DNA of 64,000 bases from Acidimicrobiia bacterium (GTDB lineage Bacteria > Actinomycetota > Acidimicrobiia > Acidimicrobiales > Poriferisodalaceae): the NCBI GenBank assembly GCA_022822525.1, contig JAJEBN010000105.1:62001-126000 (forward strand), written 5' to 3'. A program made the translations under genes and the position numbers. Below the pieces are notes generated by a model that saw nothing but the letters and a program-made list of their open reading frames with translations, had not been told where the DNA came from and did not search any database. Below, one piece after another: positions 8,656-17,992 of this stretch; position 1 is the first letter of the stretch; each line of letters begins with the position of its first letter.

Positions 8656-10929
8656 ATGCCTGCGGTGTCACGCGTGCTGCCGTGGCGGCGCATCGCGAAT
8701 ACGGTCGCGGCCGACATCTCCCCAGTGGTCGACAAGTACCGCCAGTGCTGGCCCAAGCGCTCGCCCGAGCTGGTGATCCGTGCCTACGAAGCAGCGCGCA
8801 CGGCCCATGAGGGCCAGCGGCGCAAGACCGGCGAGGCCTACATCACCCACCCGGTGGCAGTCGCCGGGGTGGTCGCCGAACTCGGCCTCGACGACACCTC
8901 CATCGCCGCAGCGCTGCTGCACGACGCCGTGGAGGACACCAGCGTGGAGCTTGTGGCGCTGTCGGACGAGTTCGGCTCGGAGGTCGCCGGCATCGTGGAC
9001 GGCGTCACCAAGCTCGACCGGGTGCGCTTCGCGTCCAAGCAGGCCCAGCAGGCGGCCACCTTGCGCAAGATGCTGGTGGCGATCGCGAACGATCCCCGGG
9101 TGCTGATGATCAAGCTGTCGGACCGGCTGCACAACATGCGCACCGTCGGCGCGCTCGAGGGTTCCAAGCAAGCCGACGTGGCACGCGAGACGCTCGACAT
9201 CTACGCCCCGCTCGCCAACCGCCTGGGCATGCAGCAGGTCCGCGACGAGCTGGAGGACCTGGCGTTCGCGGCGCTGTACCCCAAGCGCTACGCCGAGATC
9301 GACCGGATGCTGGCCGAGCGCACGCCCTCCCAGGAGCGATTCGTCGACCAGGTGCTCACCGAGGTCCGCGAGCAGCTCTCCCGCATGAAGATCGACGCCT
9401 CGGTGACCGGGCGCAAGAAGCACCACTGGAGCGTCTACGAGAAGATGGTCATCAAGAACCGCTCGTTCGACGAGATCTTCGACCTGGTGGGCATCCGGGT
9501 GGTGGTGCCGACCATCCGCGACGCCTACGCAGCATTGGGCTCGATCCATGCGACCTGGAAGCCGGTGACCGGCCGGTTCAAGGACTACATCGCAATGCCC
9601 AAGTTCAACCTGTACCAGTCGCTGCACACCACGGTGGTGGGTCCTTCGGGCACGGCAGTGGAAGTGCAGATCCGCACCGATGAGATGCACCAGCGGGCCG
9701 AGTTCGGGGTGGCCGCGCACTGGCGCTACAAGGCCGAGCGCAACGGCAGCGGCAAGGCGGGCAACAAGTCGGAGCAGAAGACCAGCGCAGCGGCCGAAGC
9801 CGACATGCCGTGGCTGAGCCGGCTGGTCGAGTGGCAGGCCGAGTCGGACGACCCCGCCGAGTTCATGCGCACGATCGCCAGCGATCTTGGCCACGACGAG
9901 GTGTACGTGTTCACCCCCAAGGGCGACGTGGTGACGCTGCCGGCGGGGGCCACGCCGATCGACTTCGCGTACGCCATCCACACCGACATCGGCGATTCGC
10001 TCATCGGGGCGAAGATCGACGGCCGGCTCGTGCCGCTCGACCGCCTCCTGCGCGCTGGCGACACGATCGAGGCGTTCACCTCTGACGACCCCGGGACCCG
10101 GCCGTCGCGTGACTGGCTGGAGATCGCGGTCACGCCGCGGGCCCGCTACAGCATCCGGCGCTGGTTCGCACGGCTGGATAGGTCGGAATGGGTGGCCGCG
10201 GGACGCGAGGCAGTCTCGGACGCGCTGCGCTCGGAGGGGCTCAAGGCGTCGCTGCTCATCGACGGCGACGAGATGCGGGCCGTGGCGGTGCAGTTCAGCC
10301 GTGCCGACTTGGACCTGCTGTTCGAAGCCATCGGCAAGGGCGATGTCCGGCCGCATTCGGTGGCCAAGCGGCTGGTCAGCAACCTGCGAGGCGAGAGCGA
10401 CGGCGTTCAGCTGCCGGCCCGCCCGGCCCGGCAGCGCGGCTCGCGCCGCCGCCGCTCAGCGGGCGTGCATGTCGACGGCCACGACGATGCGCTGGTGCGC
10501 CTGGCGCGCTGCTGCAGCCCGGTGCGCGGCGACGAGGTGCTGGGGTTCGCGACCAGCGGGCGCGGCATCTCGGTGCATCGTGCCGACTGTGCGAACGCGG
10601 GCGAGCTGGCCATGTCGGTGCGGGCCCGACAGGTGGAAGTGGAGTGGGACGAGAGCTGGGCAGGCGAGTACGTCGCGTCGCTGGAGGTGCGAGGCCTCGA
10701 CCGCAACCGGCTGCTGCTCGACGTGGTGCAGGTGGTCTCGGGCCGTCACGACCTGTCGATCGCGAGCTGCGACACCTTCGTGGGCGACGACCAGGTGGCT
10801 GTGATGCAGATCGAGGTGGAGATCGGCGACCCGATCCTGCTGGACCAGCTGCTCGCTGCGCTGCGGGACGTTCCCGGCGTGTTCGACGCCTACCGCGCGA
10901 TACAGGGTCTGGCCCGCACCGAGTACTGA
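8656..10929 (+). CDS. relA: Bifunctional (p)ppGpp synthetase/hydrolase (RelA/SpoT family)
   Basis: This enzyme makes and degrades the stringent-response alarmone (p)ppGpp. The 757-residue protein has an intact HD hydrolase domain (ITHP, then HDAVEDT near residue 89), a synthetase domain (DLVGIRVVV, GRFKDYIAMPK near residue 305, YQSLHTTV, EVQIRT, AAHWRYK), a TGS domain (VYVFTPKGDVVTLPAGATPIDFAYAIH), a Cys-containing conserved region (LARCCSPVRGDE) and a C-terminal ACT domain. Both catalytic domains look functional. ATG 8656 is preferred over an upstream in-frame TTG at 8644. The apt gene often found between secF and relA in actinobacteria is absent; the 119-nt gap holds nothing recognisable. 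Confidence 0.95.
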   Translation: MPAVSRVLPWRRIANTVAADISPVVDKYRQCWPKRSPELVIRAYEAARTAHEGQRRKTGEAYITHPVAVAGVVAELGLDDTSIAAALLHDAVEDTSVELVALSDEFGSEVAGIVDGVTKLDRVRFASKQAQQAATLRKMLVAIANDPRVLMIKLSDRLHNMRTVGALEGSKQADVARETLDIYAPLANRLGMQQVRDELEDLAFAALYPKRYAEIDRMLAERTPSQERFVDQVLTEVREQLSRMKIDASVTGRKKHHWSVYEKMVIKNRSFDEIFDLVGIRVVVPTIRDAYAALGSIHATWKPVTGRFKDYIAMPKFNLYQSLHTTVVGPSGTAVEVQIRTDEMHQRAEFGVAAHWRYKAERNGSGKAGNKSEQKTSAAAEADMPWLSRLVEWQAESDDPAEFMRTIASDLGHDEVYVFTPKGDVVTLPAGATPIDFAYAIHTDIGDSLIGAKIDGRLVPLDRLLRAGDTIEAFTSDDPGTRPSRDWLEIAVTPRARYSIRRWFARLDRSEWVAAGREAVSDALRSEGLKASLLIDGDEMRAVAVQFSRADLDLLFEAIGKGDVRPHSVAKRLVSNLRGESDGVQLPARPARQRGSRRRRSAGVHVDGHDDALVRLARCCSPVRGDEVLGFATSGRGISVHRADCANAGELAMSVRARQVEVEWDESWAGEYVASLEVRGLDRNRLLLDVVQVVSGRHDLSIASCDTFVGDDQVAVMQIEVEIGDPILLDQLLAALRDVPGVFDAYRAIQGLARTEY

Positions 10930-11043
10930 ACGCCTCCCGCCCGGCGACCGTGCCGGTGGTGCTGTGGTCGTGTGAGCCGCCCGCGCTCATTGCGCTGCCG
11001 CGCCGAGGGACTGCCACAACTAGGACTGGCGGCGGTGGGGCCG

Positions 11044-11049
11044 TAGCCT
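11044..11049 (+). promoter_or_regulatory. -10 box (TAGCCT) for a leaderless hisS transcript
   Basis: TAGCCT ends 9 nt before the hisS ATG, with no Shine-Dalgarno sequence between. The same hexamer and a similar spacing occur before queA, rpoZ, def and moaB. Confidence 0.5.
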
Positions 11050-11058
11050 GCGCTGGTC

Positions 11059-12411
11059 ATGTCCGGTACGCCTTCGACGCCCGCGAGCCCTGCTGACGGC
11101 GGCGATTCGGCGGCCCCGAAATCGTTCCGGACGCCGATCGGCACGCACGACTTGGCGCCGCCCGAGTCGGGCCGCTGGGTGGCGCTGCTGGGCGCCTTCA
11201 TCGTCGCAGCCGACCGTGCCGGTTTCGGGTACCTGCAGACGCCGATCTTCGAAGACATCGGCGTGTTCGCCCGCATCGGCGAGGGCACCGATGTGGTCGG
11301 CAAGGAGATGTACGAGTTCTTCGACCGCAGCGACCGCCACTTGGCGCTGCGGCCTGAGTGCACGGCGTCGGTGTGCCGCGCCTTCGCCCAGCACCGCCCC
11401 ACCACCCCGTGGAAGGTCTGGTACCAGGGGCCGTTCTTCCGCTACGAAGCGCCCCAGGCCGGCCGTTACCGCCAGTTCCACCAGATCGGCGCGGAGACGC
11501 TGGGCACCGACGACCCTGATGCCGATGTCGAGATCATCGCCCTGGCCGCTGAGTTCTTCGACGAGATCGGGTTGCAGCGGGTGCCGCTGCTGGTGAACTC
11601 GATGGGCGACGCCGACACCCGCGCCGCTTACGGCGAGGCGCTGAGTGCCTACCTGGGGCGCCGGGCCGGCGACGTGGACCCCGAGGACCGCGACAAGATC
11701 GAGCGGCACCCGCTGCGCATCCTCGACTCCAAGCGGGCGGCGACGGCCGCAGTGGCCGCGGAAGCGCCGCGGATCACCGACTATCTCTCAGCGGACACGG
11801 CGGCACATTTTGAGCGCGTGCGTGAAGGGCTGGACGCACTCGGGATCTCCCACGAGATCGACCACAAGCTCGTGCGCGGCCTCGACTACTACACCCGCAC
11901 CACCTTCGAGTTCCGTGCGGCCAGCCTCGATGCCGCCCAGGACACCATCTGCGGCGGCGGCCGCTACAACGGGCTGGTGGAGGCGCTCGGGGGCCCCCCG
12001 ACGCCCGGCATCGGCTTCGCGCTGGGCATCGAGCGGCTGCTGCTGGCCTGCGATGCCGAAGGGGTCTTCGACGTACCGGCGCAGCGGGCCGAAGTGTGGG
12101 TGATCGACACGGCGGGCGGCGCCGCTGCCCGGGATCTCACCCATGAGCTGCGCTCGGTGGGCATCGGGGCCGACCGGGCCTTCGACAACCGGTCGATGCG
12201 TGCGCAGATGCGTGCCGCGGACCGCTCCGGCGCCGAGATCGCGATCATCGTGGGGACCGACGAGATCGACGCCGGCACCGTGACGGTGAGGCCCTTGCGA
12301 CGACCCGACGGCGGCGACGCCGGCATGGCGCAGCAGAGCGTGCCGCGTGCCGAGCTGCTCGGAACGCTGCGACGCATATTCGACGAGTTCAACGCGGAAG
12401 GTGGATCGTGA
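11059..12411 (+). CDS. hisS: Histidine--tRNA ligase
   Basis: This is a class II aminoacyl-tRNA synthetase that charges tRNA-His. The 450-residue protein has motif 1 near IFEDIGVFARIGEGTD, motif 2 (LALRPECTASVCRAF, then WYQGPFFRYEAPQAGRYRQFHQIG), the histidine-specific LVRGLDYYTRTTFEF and CGGGRYNGL segments, and motif 3 (GIGFALGIERLLL). The C-terminal anticodon-binding domain follows from about residue 345. It overlaps aspS by one base (TGATG), so the two synthetase genes are co-translated. Confidence 0.95.
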   Translation: MSGTPSTPASPADGGDSAAPKSFRTPIGTHDLAPPESGRWVALLGAFIVAADRAGFGYLQTPIFEDIGVFARIGEGTDVVGKEMYEFFDRSDRHLALRPECTASVCRAFAQHRPTTPWKVWYQGPFFRYEAPQAGRYRQFHQIGAETLGTDDPDADVEIIALAAEFFDEIGLQRVPLLVNSMGDADTRAAYGEALSAYLGRRAGDVDPEDRDKIERHPLRILDSKRAATAAVAAEAPRITDYLSADTAAHFERVREGLDALGISHEIDHKLVRGLDYYTRTTFEFRAASLDAAQDTICGGGRYNGLVEALGGPPTPGIGFALGIERLLLACDAEGVFDVPAQRAEVWVIDTAGGAAARDLTHELRSVGIGADRAFDNRSMRAQMRAADRSGAEIAIIVGTDEIDAGTVTVRPLRRPDGGDAGMAQQSVPRAELLGTLRRIFDEFNAEGGS

Positions 12412-14234
12412 TGGGCACAGGCACGCGAAGCGACTACTGCGGACGGCTGAGCCGTGCCGACATCGGCCGGGAAGTCACCGTGTGCGGCTGGGTCTCCCGG
12501 CGGCGTGAGCACGGCGAGCATCTCGCCTTCGTCGACCTGCGCGACCGCACCGGCATCGTGCAGTGCGTCGTGGATCACGCTCACGACCTGCGCCCCGAAT
12601 ACGTGCTGGCGGTGACCGGCACAGTGCGAGAGCGTCCGTCGGATACAGCGAATCCCGACCTGGCCACCGGCGAGATCGAGATCGGCGACGCGACCGTCGA
12701 GGTGCTGTCGCGCTCGGAGCCCCCGCCGTTCCAGATCGACGGCCGAACCGAGGTCGACGAGATGCTGCGCATCCGCCACCGCTACTTGGACCTGCGCAAC
12801 CCTCGCATGCACGCCAACCTGGTGAATCGGGCACGCGTCAACGCGGCGATCCGCCGCTCGATGGAGGCAGCGGAGTTCATCGAGGTCGAGACGCCGACGC
12901 TGGTGGCCTCGACACCGGAGGGCGCGCGCGACTTCGTCGTGCCCAGCCGGCTGCATCAGGGCCGCTTCTACGCTCTGCCCCAGAGCCCCCAGCTGTTCAA
13001 GCAGCTCTGCATGGTGGGCGGGATCGACCGCTACTACCAGATCGCCCGCTGCCTGCGGGACGAAGATTTGCGAGCCGACCGCCAGTTCGAATTCACCCAG
13101 CTCGACCTGGAGATGAGCTTCGCCAGCGGTGCCGAAGTGCGGGCCGTGATCAGCGAGGCAGTGGCTGAAGCGGCCGAAGAGATCACCGGCGAGCGCCCGA
13201 CCGCGAAGGCAGAGATCACCTGGGGTGAGGCGATCGACCGCTACGGATCCGACAAGCCCGACCTGCGATTCGGGCTCGAGCTCACCGAGCTGACCGACCT
13301 GTTCGCCGAGACCGGCTTCAACGCGTTCAAGGCGCCCGCGGTGCGGGGCATCCGGGTGCCCGGCGGCGGCGACATCAGCCGCAACGCGGTCGACGAGCTC
13401 ACCAAGCAGTGCCAGCGCTGGGGCGCCAAGGGGCTCGTGTGGATGCGGGTCAGCGCCGGCGAGCCGCTGGCCGACGGCGCCCGCAGCGCGGCGGGCGGTC
13501 GGCTGTCCGTCACCTCGCCGGTCGCGAAGTTCATGTCCGACACCGAGATCGACGGTGTGCTGGGGCGCCTGGGCGCCGAGCCGGGGGACATGTGCTACCT
13601 GGTGGCCGACACGTGGCGGCGGGCCAGCAGCGTGCTCGGCCTGCTGCGGCTGGAGCTGGGACGCCCGCCGGTGAACGAAGGCGGCCTGCATTTCCTGTGG
13701 GTGGTGGACTTCCCGCTGTTCGAGGATGTGAATGCTGAGGGACTGCCGATCTCGGCGCACCACCCCTTCACGATGCCCCACGCCGACGACCTCGATGTCG
13801 TCGCGGCGGCCTCGGCGCGCATGGCCTCCGGTGGAGGGTTCGATGCCGACACGCTGCTGGGCGTGCGCTCGCAGGCCTACGACCTGGTGCTGAACGGCTG
13901 GGAGCTGGGCTCGGGCAGCGTGCGGATCCACCGGGGCGACATCCAGCAGCAGATCTTCGACCTGCTGGGCATCGACCCCGACACGGCGCAGGAGCGATTC
14001 GGGTTCCTGCTCGACGCGTTCCGCTACGGCGCGCCGCCCCATGCGGGCTTCGCCTTCGGCATCGACCGCCTGGCGGCGCTGCTGTGCGGCGAGGAGAACA
14101 TCCGCGAGGTCATCGCCTTCCCCAAGAGCCAGTCGGGCGCCGATCCGCTCACCAATGCCCCGTCGGTGATCTCCGATGTTCAGCTCGAAGAGCTCGGCCT
14201 TGCGCTCGTGACCGACGACGAGGACCTGCGGTGA
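12411..14234 (+). CDS. aspS: Aspartate--tRNA ligase
   Basis: This class IIb synthetase charges tRNA-Asp, and possibly also tRNA-Asn if the organism uses the indirect Asn route; that is not decidable here. The 607-residue protein has an N-terminal OB-fold anticodon domain (VCGWVSRRREHGEHLAFVDLRD), motif 1 (FIEVETPTL), motif 2 (YYQIARCLRDEDLRADRQFEFTQLD), the bacterial GAD insertion, and motif 3 (GFAFGIDRLAALLCG) near the C-terminus. ATG 12411 is used; a GTG directly before it (12408) is an alternative. The stop overlaps the next gene's GTG. Confidence 0.95.
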   Translation: MGTGTRSDYCGRLSRADIGREVTVCGWVSRRREHGEHLAFVDLRDRTGIVQCVVDHAHDLRPEYVLAVTGTVRERPSDTANPDLATGEIEIGDATVEVLSRSEPPPFQIDGRTEVDEMLRIRHRYLDLRNPRMHANLVNRARVNAAIRRSMEAAEFIEVETPTLVASTPEGARDFVVPSRLHQGRFYALPQSPQLFKQLCMVGGIDRYYQIARCLRDEDLRADRQFEFTQLDLEMSFASGAEVRAVISEAVAEAAEEITGERPTAKAEITWGEAIDRYGSDKPDLRFGLELTELTDLFAETGFNAFKAPAVRGIRVPGGGDISRNAVDELTKQCQRWGAKGLVWMRVSAGEPLADGARSAAGGRLSVTSPVAKFMSDTEIDGVLGRLGAEPGDMCYLVADTWRRASSVLGLLRLELGRPPVNEGGLHFLWVVDFPLFEDVNAEGLPISAHHPFTMPHADDLDVVAAASARMASGGGFDADTLLGVRSQAYDLVLNGWELGSGSVRIHRGDIQQQIFDLLGIDPDTAQERFGFLLDAFRYGAPPHAGFAFGIDRLAALLCGEENIREVIAFPKSQSGADPLTNAPSVISDVQLEELGLALVTDDEDLR

Positions 14235-14614
14235 GCAGCGGCGACCTCGCTGCGGTGGTGGTGACGGTCTGCATGGTGGTCGCGCTGGTGGCACTGATCG
14301 CTGTGCTGACCCAGGCGTTCGCGCTGATGCGCGAGCTGCGGCGCAAGCTCGAGGACTTCGACGCCAAGGTCGGACCGGCTCTGGGCCAGCTCGCCGATAC
14401 CGCCGAGATGGCCCAGACCGAGATCAGCCGGCTGCGCGACCTGCTGAACCTCGCACAGAAAGTCGCAGGGCTGGCCGAGACCGCCGGTGCCGCCACCGCC
14501 CGCGCTGCCGCAGCACCTGTCGACAAGGTCCGCTCGGCGTTCTCGGTGCTGCGGGACCGTCTCGGCGACGCGGAGCGCGAGACTGCCGCGAGCAGCAAGA
14601 CCTCGGAGCGCTGA
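14231..14614 (+). CDS. Small membrane protein with coiled-coil tail (DUF948-like)
   Basis: The 127-residue product has one N-terminal membrane segment (about residues 7-27, VVVTVCMVVALVALIAVL) followed by a helical region (MRELRRKLEDFDAKVGPALGQLADTAEMAQTEISRLRDLL) likely to form a coiled coil, then an Ala-rich stretch. This resembles DUF948-type proteins often found between aminoacyl-tRNA synthetase genes in actinobacteria. The GTG start overlaps the aspS stop. No enzymatic function is suggested; a cell-envelope role is possible. Confidence 0.7.
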   Translation: MSSGDLAAVVVTVCMVVALVALIAVLTQAFALMRELRRKLEDFDAKVGPALGQLADTAEMAQTEISRLRDLLNLAQKVAGLAETAGAATARAAAAPVDKVRSAFSVLRDRLGDAERETAASSKTSER

Positions 14615-14615
14615 G

Positions 14616-14885
14616 GTGTTCAAGCGGCTGCGGTGGATGACACTGGGAGCGGGCCTCGGTGCGGGCGCCTCGCTGTGGCTGCAGCGCCGGCTGCGGATGC
14701 TGGCAAACCGCTACGCGCCGGTGCGGGGCACGGCCAATGTGCTGGGAACGGCACGCCAGATGCGCCGTGACCTGCGCAGCGCCTGGAGGGACGGCAAGCG
14801 ACAGATGCGTGATGCCGAGCAGCGGCTGCGCGACGAGCGAGACCGGCGCTGGTCCGAGCGCCGCCACCGCCGCGAAGCCGCCTGA
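14616..14885 (+). CDS. Small basic hypothetical protein upstream of alaS
   Basis: This is an 89-residue, strongly basic protein with a short hydrophobic N-terminal segment (MTLGAGLGAGASLWL, about residues 8-22) and a charged Arg-rich tail (QMRRDLRSAWRDGKRQMRDAEQRLRDERDRRW, in two stretches). It starts at GTG 14616, just after the previous stop. Similar small proteins directly before alaS are common in actinobacteria. I do not know its function; it is probably membrane-associated through the N-terminus. Confidence 0.6.
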   Translation: MFKRLRWMTLGAGLGAGASLWLQRRLRMLANRYAPVRGTANVLGTARQMRRDLRSAWRDGKRQMRDAEQRLRDERDRRWSERRHRREAA

Positions 14886-14915
14886 GCGGCCAGAGAGGCC
14901 GCGGGAGGCCATAGC

Positions 14916-14921
14916 TATCCT
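14916..14921 (+). promoter_or_regulatory. -10 box (TATCCT) for a leaderless alaS transcript
   Basis: TATCCT ends 7 nt upstream of the alaS ATG at 14929, and no Shine-Dalgarno sequence intervenes. This also supports the ATG over starts further upstream in the long open frame. Confidence 0.45.
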
Positions 14922-14928
14922 TGCTCCG

Positions 14929-17562
14929 ATGCGCGCCGGGGAACTGCGTGAGGCGTTCAGCTCATTCTGGGCCGAGCGAGGCCATGAGGTCCGCCCCTCC
15001 GCGAGCCTGATTCCCCACGAGCCGTCGCTGCTGTTCACCGTGGCCGGCATGGTGCCGTTCATGCCGTACTTCCTCGGCTCGGAGGTGCCGCCGACGCGCC
15101 GCATGGTGACTATCCAGAAGTGCGTCCGGGCGGGCGGCAAGCACAACGATCTCGACGACATCGGCCGCACCAACCGCCATTTCACGTTCTTCGAGATGAT
15201 GGGCAACTTCAGCTTCGGCGACTACTTCAAGGCCGAGGCGATCCCGTGGGCGTGGGAGTTCGTGACCGAGGTGCTCGGCCTCGACGCGGACAAGCTGTGG
15301 GTGACGGTTCACGTCAGCGACGACGAGGCGGCCGAGATCTGGCAGACGTCGGTGGGCGTCCCGGCCGAACGCATCCAGCGGCTCGACAAGGACAACTGGT
15401 GGGCCGCCGGCGATGTCGGCCCGTGCGGGCCCTGCAGCGAGATCTTCTACGACCTCGGCCCCGAGCACGGCCCCGGCGGCGGCCCCGCCCACGGCGACGA
15501 GGATCGCTTCGTCGAGATCTGGAACCTGGTGTTCATGCAGTTCGCTGCCGACAGCACCGGCGAGCTGACGCCGCTGGAGGCGCCCGGCATCGACACCGGC
15601 GCCGGCCTCGAGCGCATCCTGGCAGTGCTGCAGGGCGTGCCCGGAGCGTGGGACATCGACCTGTTCGCACCGTTGCTGGCCGAGGCCGAGCGCATCTGCG
15701 GCAAGACCTACGGCGCCGATCCCGAGACCGACGTGTCGATGCGGATCTTCGCCGACCACGCCCGCACGACGGCGATGCTCATCTCCGACGGCGTCTTCCC
15801 CTCCAACGAGGACCGCGGCTACGTGCTGCGGCGCATCATCCGCCGTGCGGTCCGTCACGCCTGGGTGCTCGGCGTCACCGACGTGGTGATGCCCCGACTG
15901 GTCGAGATCGTGGTGGACGTCATGGGCGACCACTACACCGATCTGGTCGCCAACAAGCAGTTCATCTCCGAGGTGGTGGCCCGCGAGGAGCAGCGTTTCC
16001 GCACCACGCTCGCCGCCGGGCAGAAGATCCTCGACGAGGCCACCGCGGGGCTGGGCGCTGCTGAGGGCGCTGGCTCCGATGGCGCCGGCGCCGTGCTGGA
16101 CGGCGAGGTGGCGTTCGTGCTGCACGACACCCACGGCTTCCCCGTGGAGGTCACCGAGGAGATCCTCGCCGAGCGCGGCCTCAGCCTCGACCGAGACGGC
16201 TTCGAAGCCGCCATGGAGCGCCAGCGTGCCCGGGCTCGAGCGGGACGCGCCGGCGGGCCCACCTTCGCCGATGAGCGCTACCGCGAGCTGTTGGCCCAAT
16301 TCGGGCCGACCGACTTCGTGCGGGACTCGCCGAGCACCGACGACGCCCGTGTCCTGGCGGTCTTCGAGATGACGCCCGACGACGGCGCAGCTGAGGGCGA
16401 CGGTCTCGTCGAGGTGTTCTTGGACCGCACGCCGTTCTATGCCGAGAGCGGCGGGCAGATCGGCGACATCGGCACGATCACGGGCCCCGAGGGCAGCATC
16501 GACGTGGTCGACTGCACCTACGCGTTGGCCGACCTGCACCGCCACATCGGGCGGGTCCGCAGCGGCGTCGTCGAGGCCGGCACGCTGGTCAGCGCGCAGA
16601 TCGACGACGAGCGGCGCGCCGCCATCCGGCGCAATCACACCGGCACGCACATCTTGCACTGGGCGCTGCGCGAGGTGCTCGGCGATCACGTCAAGCAGGC
16701 CGGCTCGCTGGTGGCGCCCGATCGGCTGCGTTTCGACTTCAGCCACTATGAAGGCGTGAGCCCCTCGCAGCTGCGCGAGATCGAGCGCGTCGCGAACGCC
16801 GAGATCATCGCCAACGGCCGCTGCCGCCACTACGAGACATCGATGAACCACGCGCAGTCGATCGGCGCGATCGCCTTCTTCGGCGACAAGTACGGCGACG
16901 TGGTGCGGGTGCTCGAGGCGGGCCCTCACTCGGTCGAGCTGTGCGGCGGCACCCACGTGGCAGCGCTCGGCGACATCGGCCACCTGCGGATCGTCTCGGA
17001 GTCCAGCATCGGCTCCAACATGCGCCGCATCGAGGCGGTCACCGGTCTCGCCACCGTCGACCGGCTCGCGGACGCCGAGGACACGCTGAGCTCGCTGGCC
17101 GAGATGCTCAACGCCCAGCCCGACGAGATTTCCGCTGCGGTGCAGCGCCGCCTCGACGAGGCCAAGGTGCTGCGCCGGCAGGTGCGCGACCTGCAGCGGG
17201 CCCTGTCGGCGGGACGGGCCGACGAGCTCGCCGCGGGAGCAGACGACGGCGTGGTCGTCGCCGATTTGGGCGACCTTGAGCGCGATGCGCTGCGAGACCT
17301 CGCCGTGTCGGTGCGCGACCGCGAGGGCATCCGTGCCGTGGTGCTGGCCTCCGCGCCTCCCGGTGGGGGAGTGGCGCTGGTCGCAGCGGTGGATCCCGCC
17401 GGGACGCTGTCTGCGGGCGCGCTGCTCTCTGACGCCGCCCGGACGGTAGGCGGAGGGTTCGGTGCCAAGGGCGACCCGCCGCTGGTGGTCGCCGGGGGCC
17501 GCAATCCCGACGGCATCGGTGACGCTCTGGCCCAGGCTCGAGCAGCCGCACTCGGGAATTGA
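14929..17562 (+). CDS. alaS: Alanine--tRNA ligase
   Basis: AlaRS charges tRNA-Ala and hydrolyses mischarged Ser/Gly-tRNA. The 877-residue protein shows the class II catalytic core (LLFTVAGMVPFMPYFLG, QKCVRAGGKHNDLDDIG, FFEMMGNFSFGDYFK, GAGLERILAVLQG), the editing domain with zinc ligands HTGTH (about 569) and CGGTH (about 671), and a C-terminal C-Ala region ending with GGGFGAKGDPPLVVAGG. The upstream open frame reads through the preceding small gene and is not used. ruvX follows 13 nt downstream, as in many actinobacteria. Confidence 0.96.
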   Translation: MRAGELREAFSSFWAERGHEVRPSASLIPHEPSLLFTVAGMVPFMPYFLGSEVPPTRRMVTIQKCVRAGGKHNDLDDIGRTNRHFTFFEMMGNFSFGDYFKAEAIPWAWEFVTEVLGLDADKLWVTVHVSDDEAAEIWQTSVGVPAERIQRLDKDNWWAAGDVGPCGPCSEIFYDLGPEHGPGGGPAHGDEDRFVEIWNLVFMQFAADSTGELTPLEAPGIDTGAGLERILAVLQGVPGAWDIDLFAPLLAEAERICGKTYGADPETDVSMRIFADHARTTAMLISDGVFPSNEDRGYVLRRIIRRAVRHAWVLGVTDVVMPRLVEIVVDVMGDHYTDLVANKQFISEVVAREEQRFRTTLAAGQKILDEATAGLGAAEGAGSDGAGAVLDGEVAFVLHDTHGFPVEVTEEILAERGLSLDRDGFEAAMERQRARARAGRAGGPTFADERYRELLAQFGPTDFVRDSPSTDDARVLAVFEMTPDDGAAEGDGLVEVFLDRTPFYAESGGQIGDIGTITGPEGSIDVVDCTYALADLHRHIGRVRSGVVEAGTLVSAQIDDERRAAIRRNHTGTHILHWALREVLGDHVKQAGSLVAPDRLRFDFSHYEGVSPSQLREIERVANAEIIANGRCRHYETSMNHAQSIGAIAFFGDKYGDVVRVLEAGPHSVELCGGTHVAALGDIGHLRIVSESSIGSNMRRIEAVTGLATVDRLADAEDTLSSLAEMLNAQPDEISAAVQRRLDEAKVLRRQVRDLQRALSAGRADELAAGADDGVVVADLGDLERDALRDLAVSVRDREGIRAVVLASAPPGGGVALVAAVDPAGTLSAGALLSDAARTVGGGFGAKGDPPLVVAGGRNPDGIGDALAQARAAALGN

Positions 17563-17575
17563 GCCAAGGCGCCCG

Positions 17576-17992
17576 ATGACGCGGGCGATCGGCGTCGATC
17601 TCGGCTCGGTGCGCATCGGTGTGGCCGTCGCGCCCGACGATGTCTCGGTGGCGGTGCCCTATGAGGTGCTCGAACGCAGCGGCGAGCGTGCCCGAGACCA
17701 CCGCGCGCTCGCCGGTATGGTCGCTGACGTGGGTGCCGAGGTGGTCGTGATCGGTCTGCCGATGTCGCTCGACGGCAGCGAGGGCCCGGCGGCGAAGGCC
17801 GTGCGGGCCGAGGCCGGCGAGATCGAGACCGTGCTCGATGTGCCGGTGATCCTCGTCGACGAGCGTTACACCACCGTCACCGCGGAGCGGATGCTGGCCG
17901 AGGGGGGCGTGCGCGGACCCGCCCGCCGTGAGGTCGTCGACAAGGTGGCCGCCGCGGTCATCCTGCAGTCGTGGCTGGACGCCGGTGGCTGA
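17576..17992 (+). CDS. ruvX: RuvX/YqgF-family RNase H-like nuclease
   Basis: YqgF/RuvX is a small RNase H-fold nuclease linked to 16S rRNA 5' processing and Holliday-junction resolution. The 138-residue product begins RAIGVDLGSVRIGVAV with the first catalytic Asp, has VVIGLPMSLDGSEGPAA, DERYTTVTAERML with the catalytic Glu region, and KVAAAVILQSWLD with the final Asp-containing helix position. The length is normal. ATG 17576 lies 13 nt after alaS. The 3' end overlaps mltG by 8 nt. Confidence 0.9.
   Translation: MTRAIGVDLGSVRIGVAVAPDDVSVAVPYEVLERSGERARDHRALAGMVADVGAEVVVIGLPMSLDGSEGPAAKAVRAEAGEIETVLDVPVILVDERYTTVTAERMLAEGGVRGPARREVVDKVAAAVILQSWLDAGG

Noticed and set aside
10930..11058. Searched by eye for a tRNA or T-box leader upstream of hisS
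   Set aside because: No cloverleaf arms or T-box motif are visible; only a -10 box close to the ATG is found.
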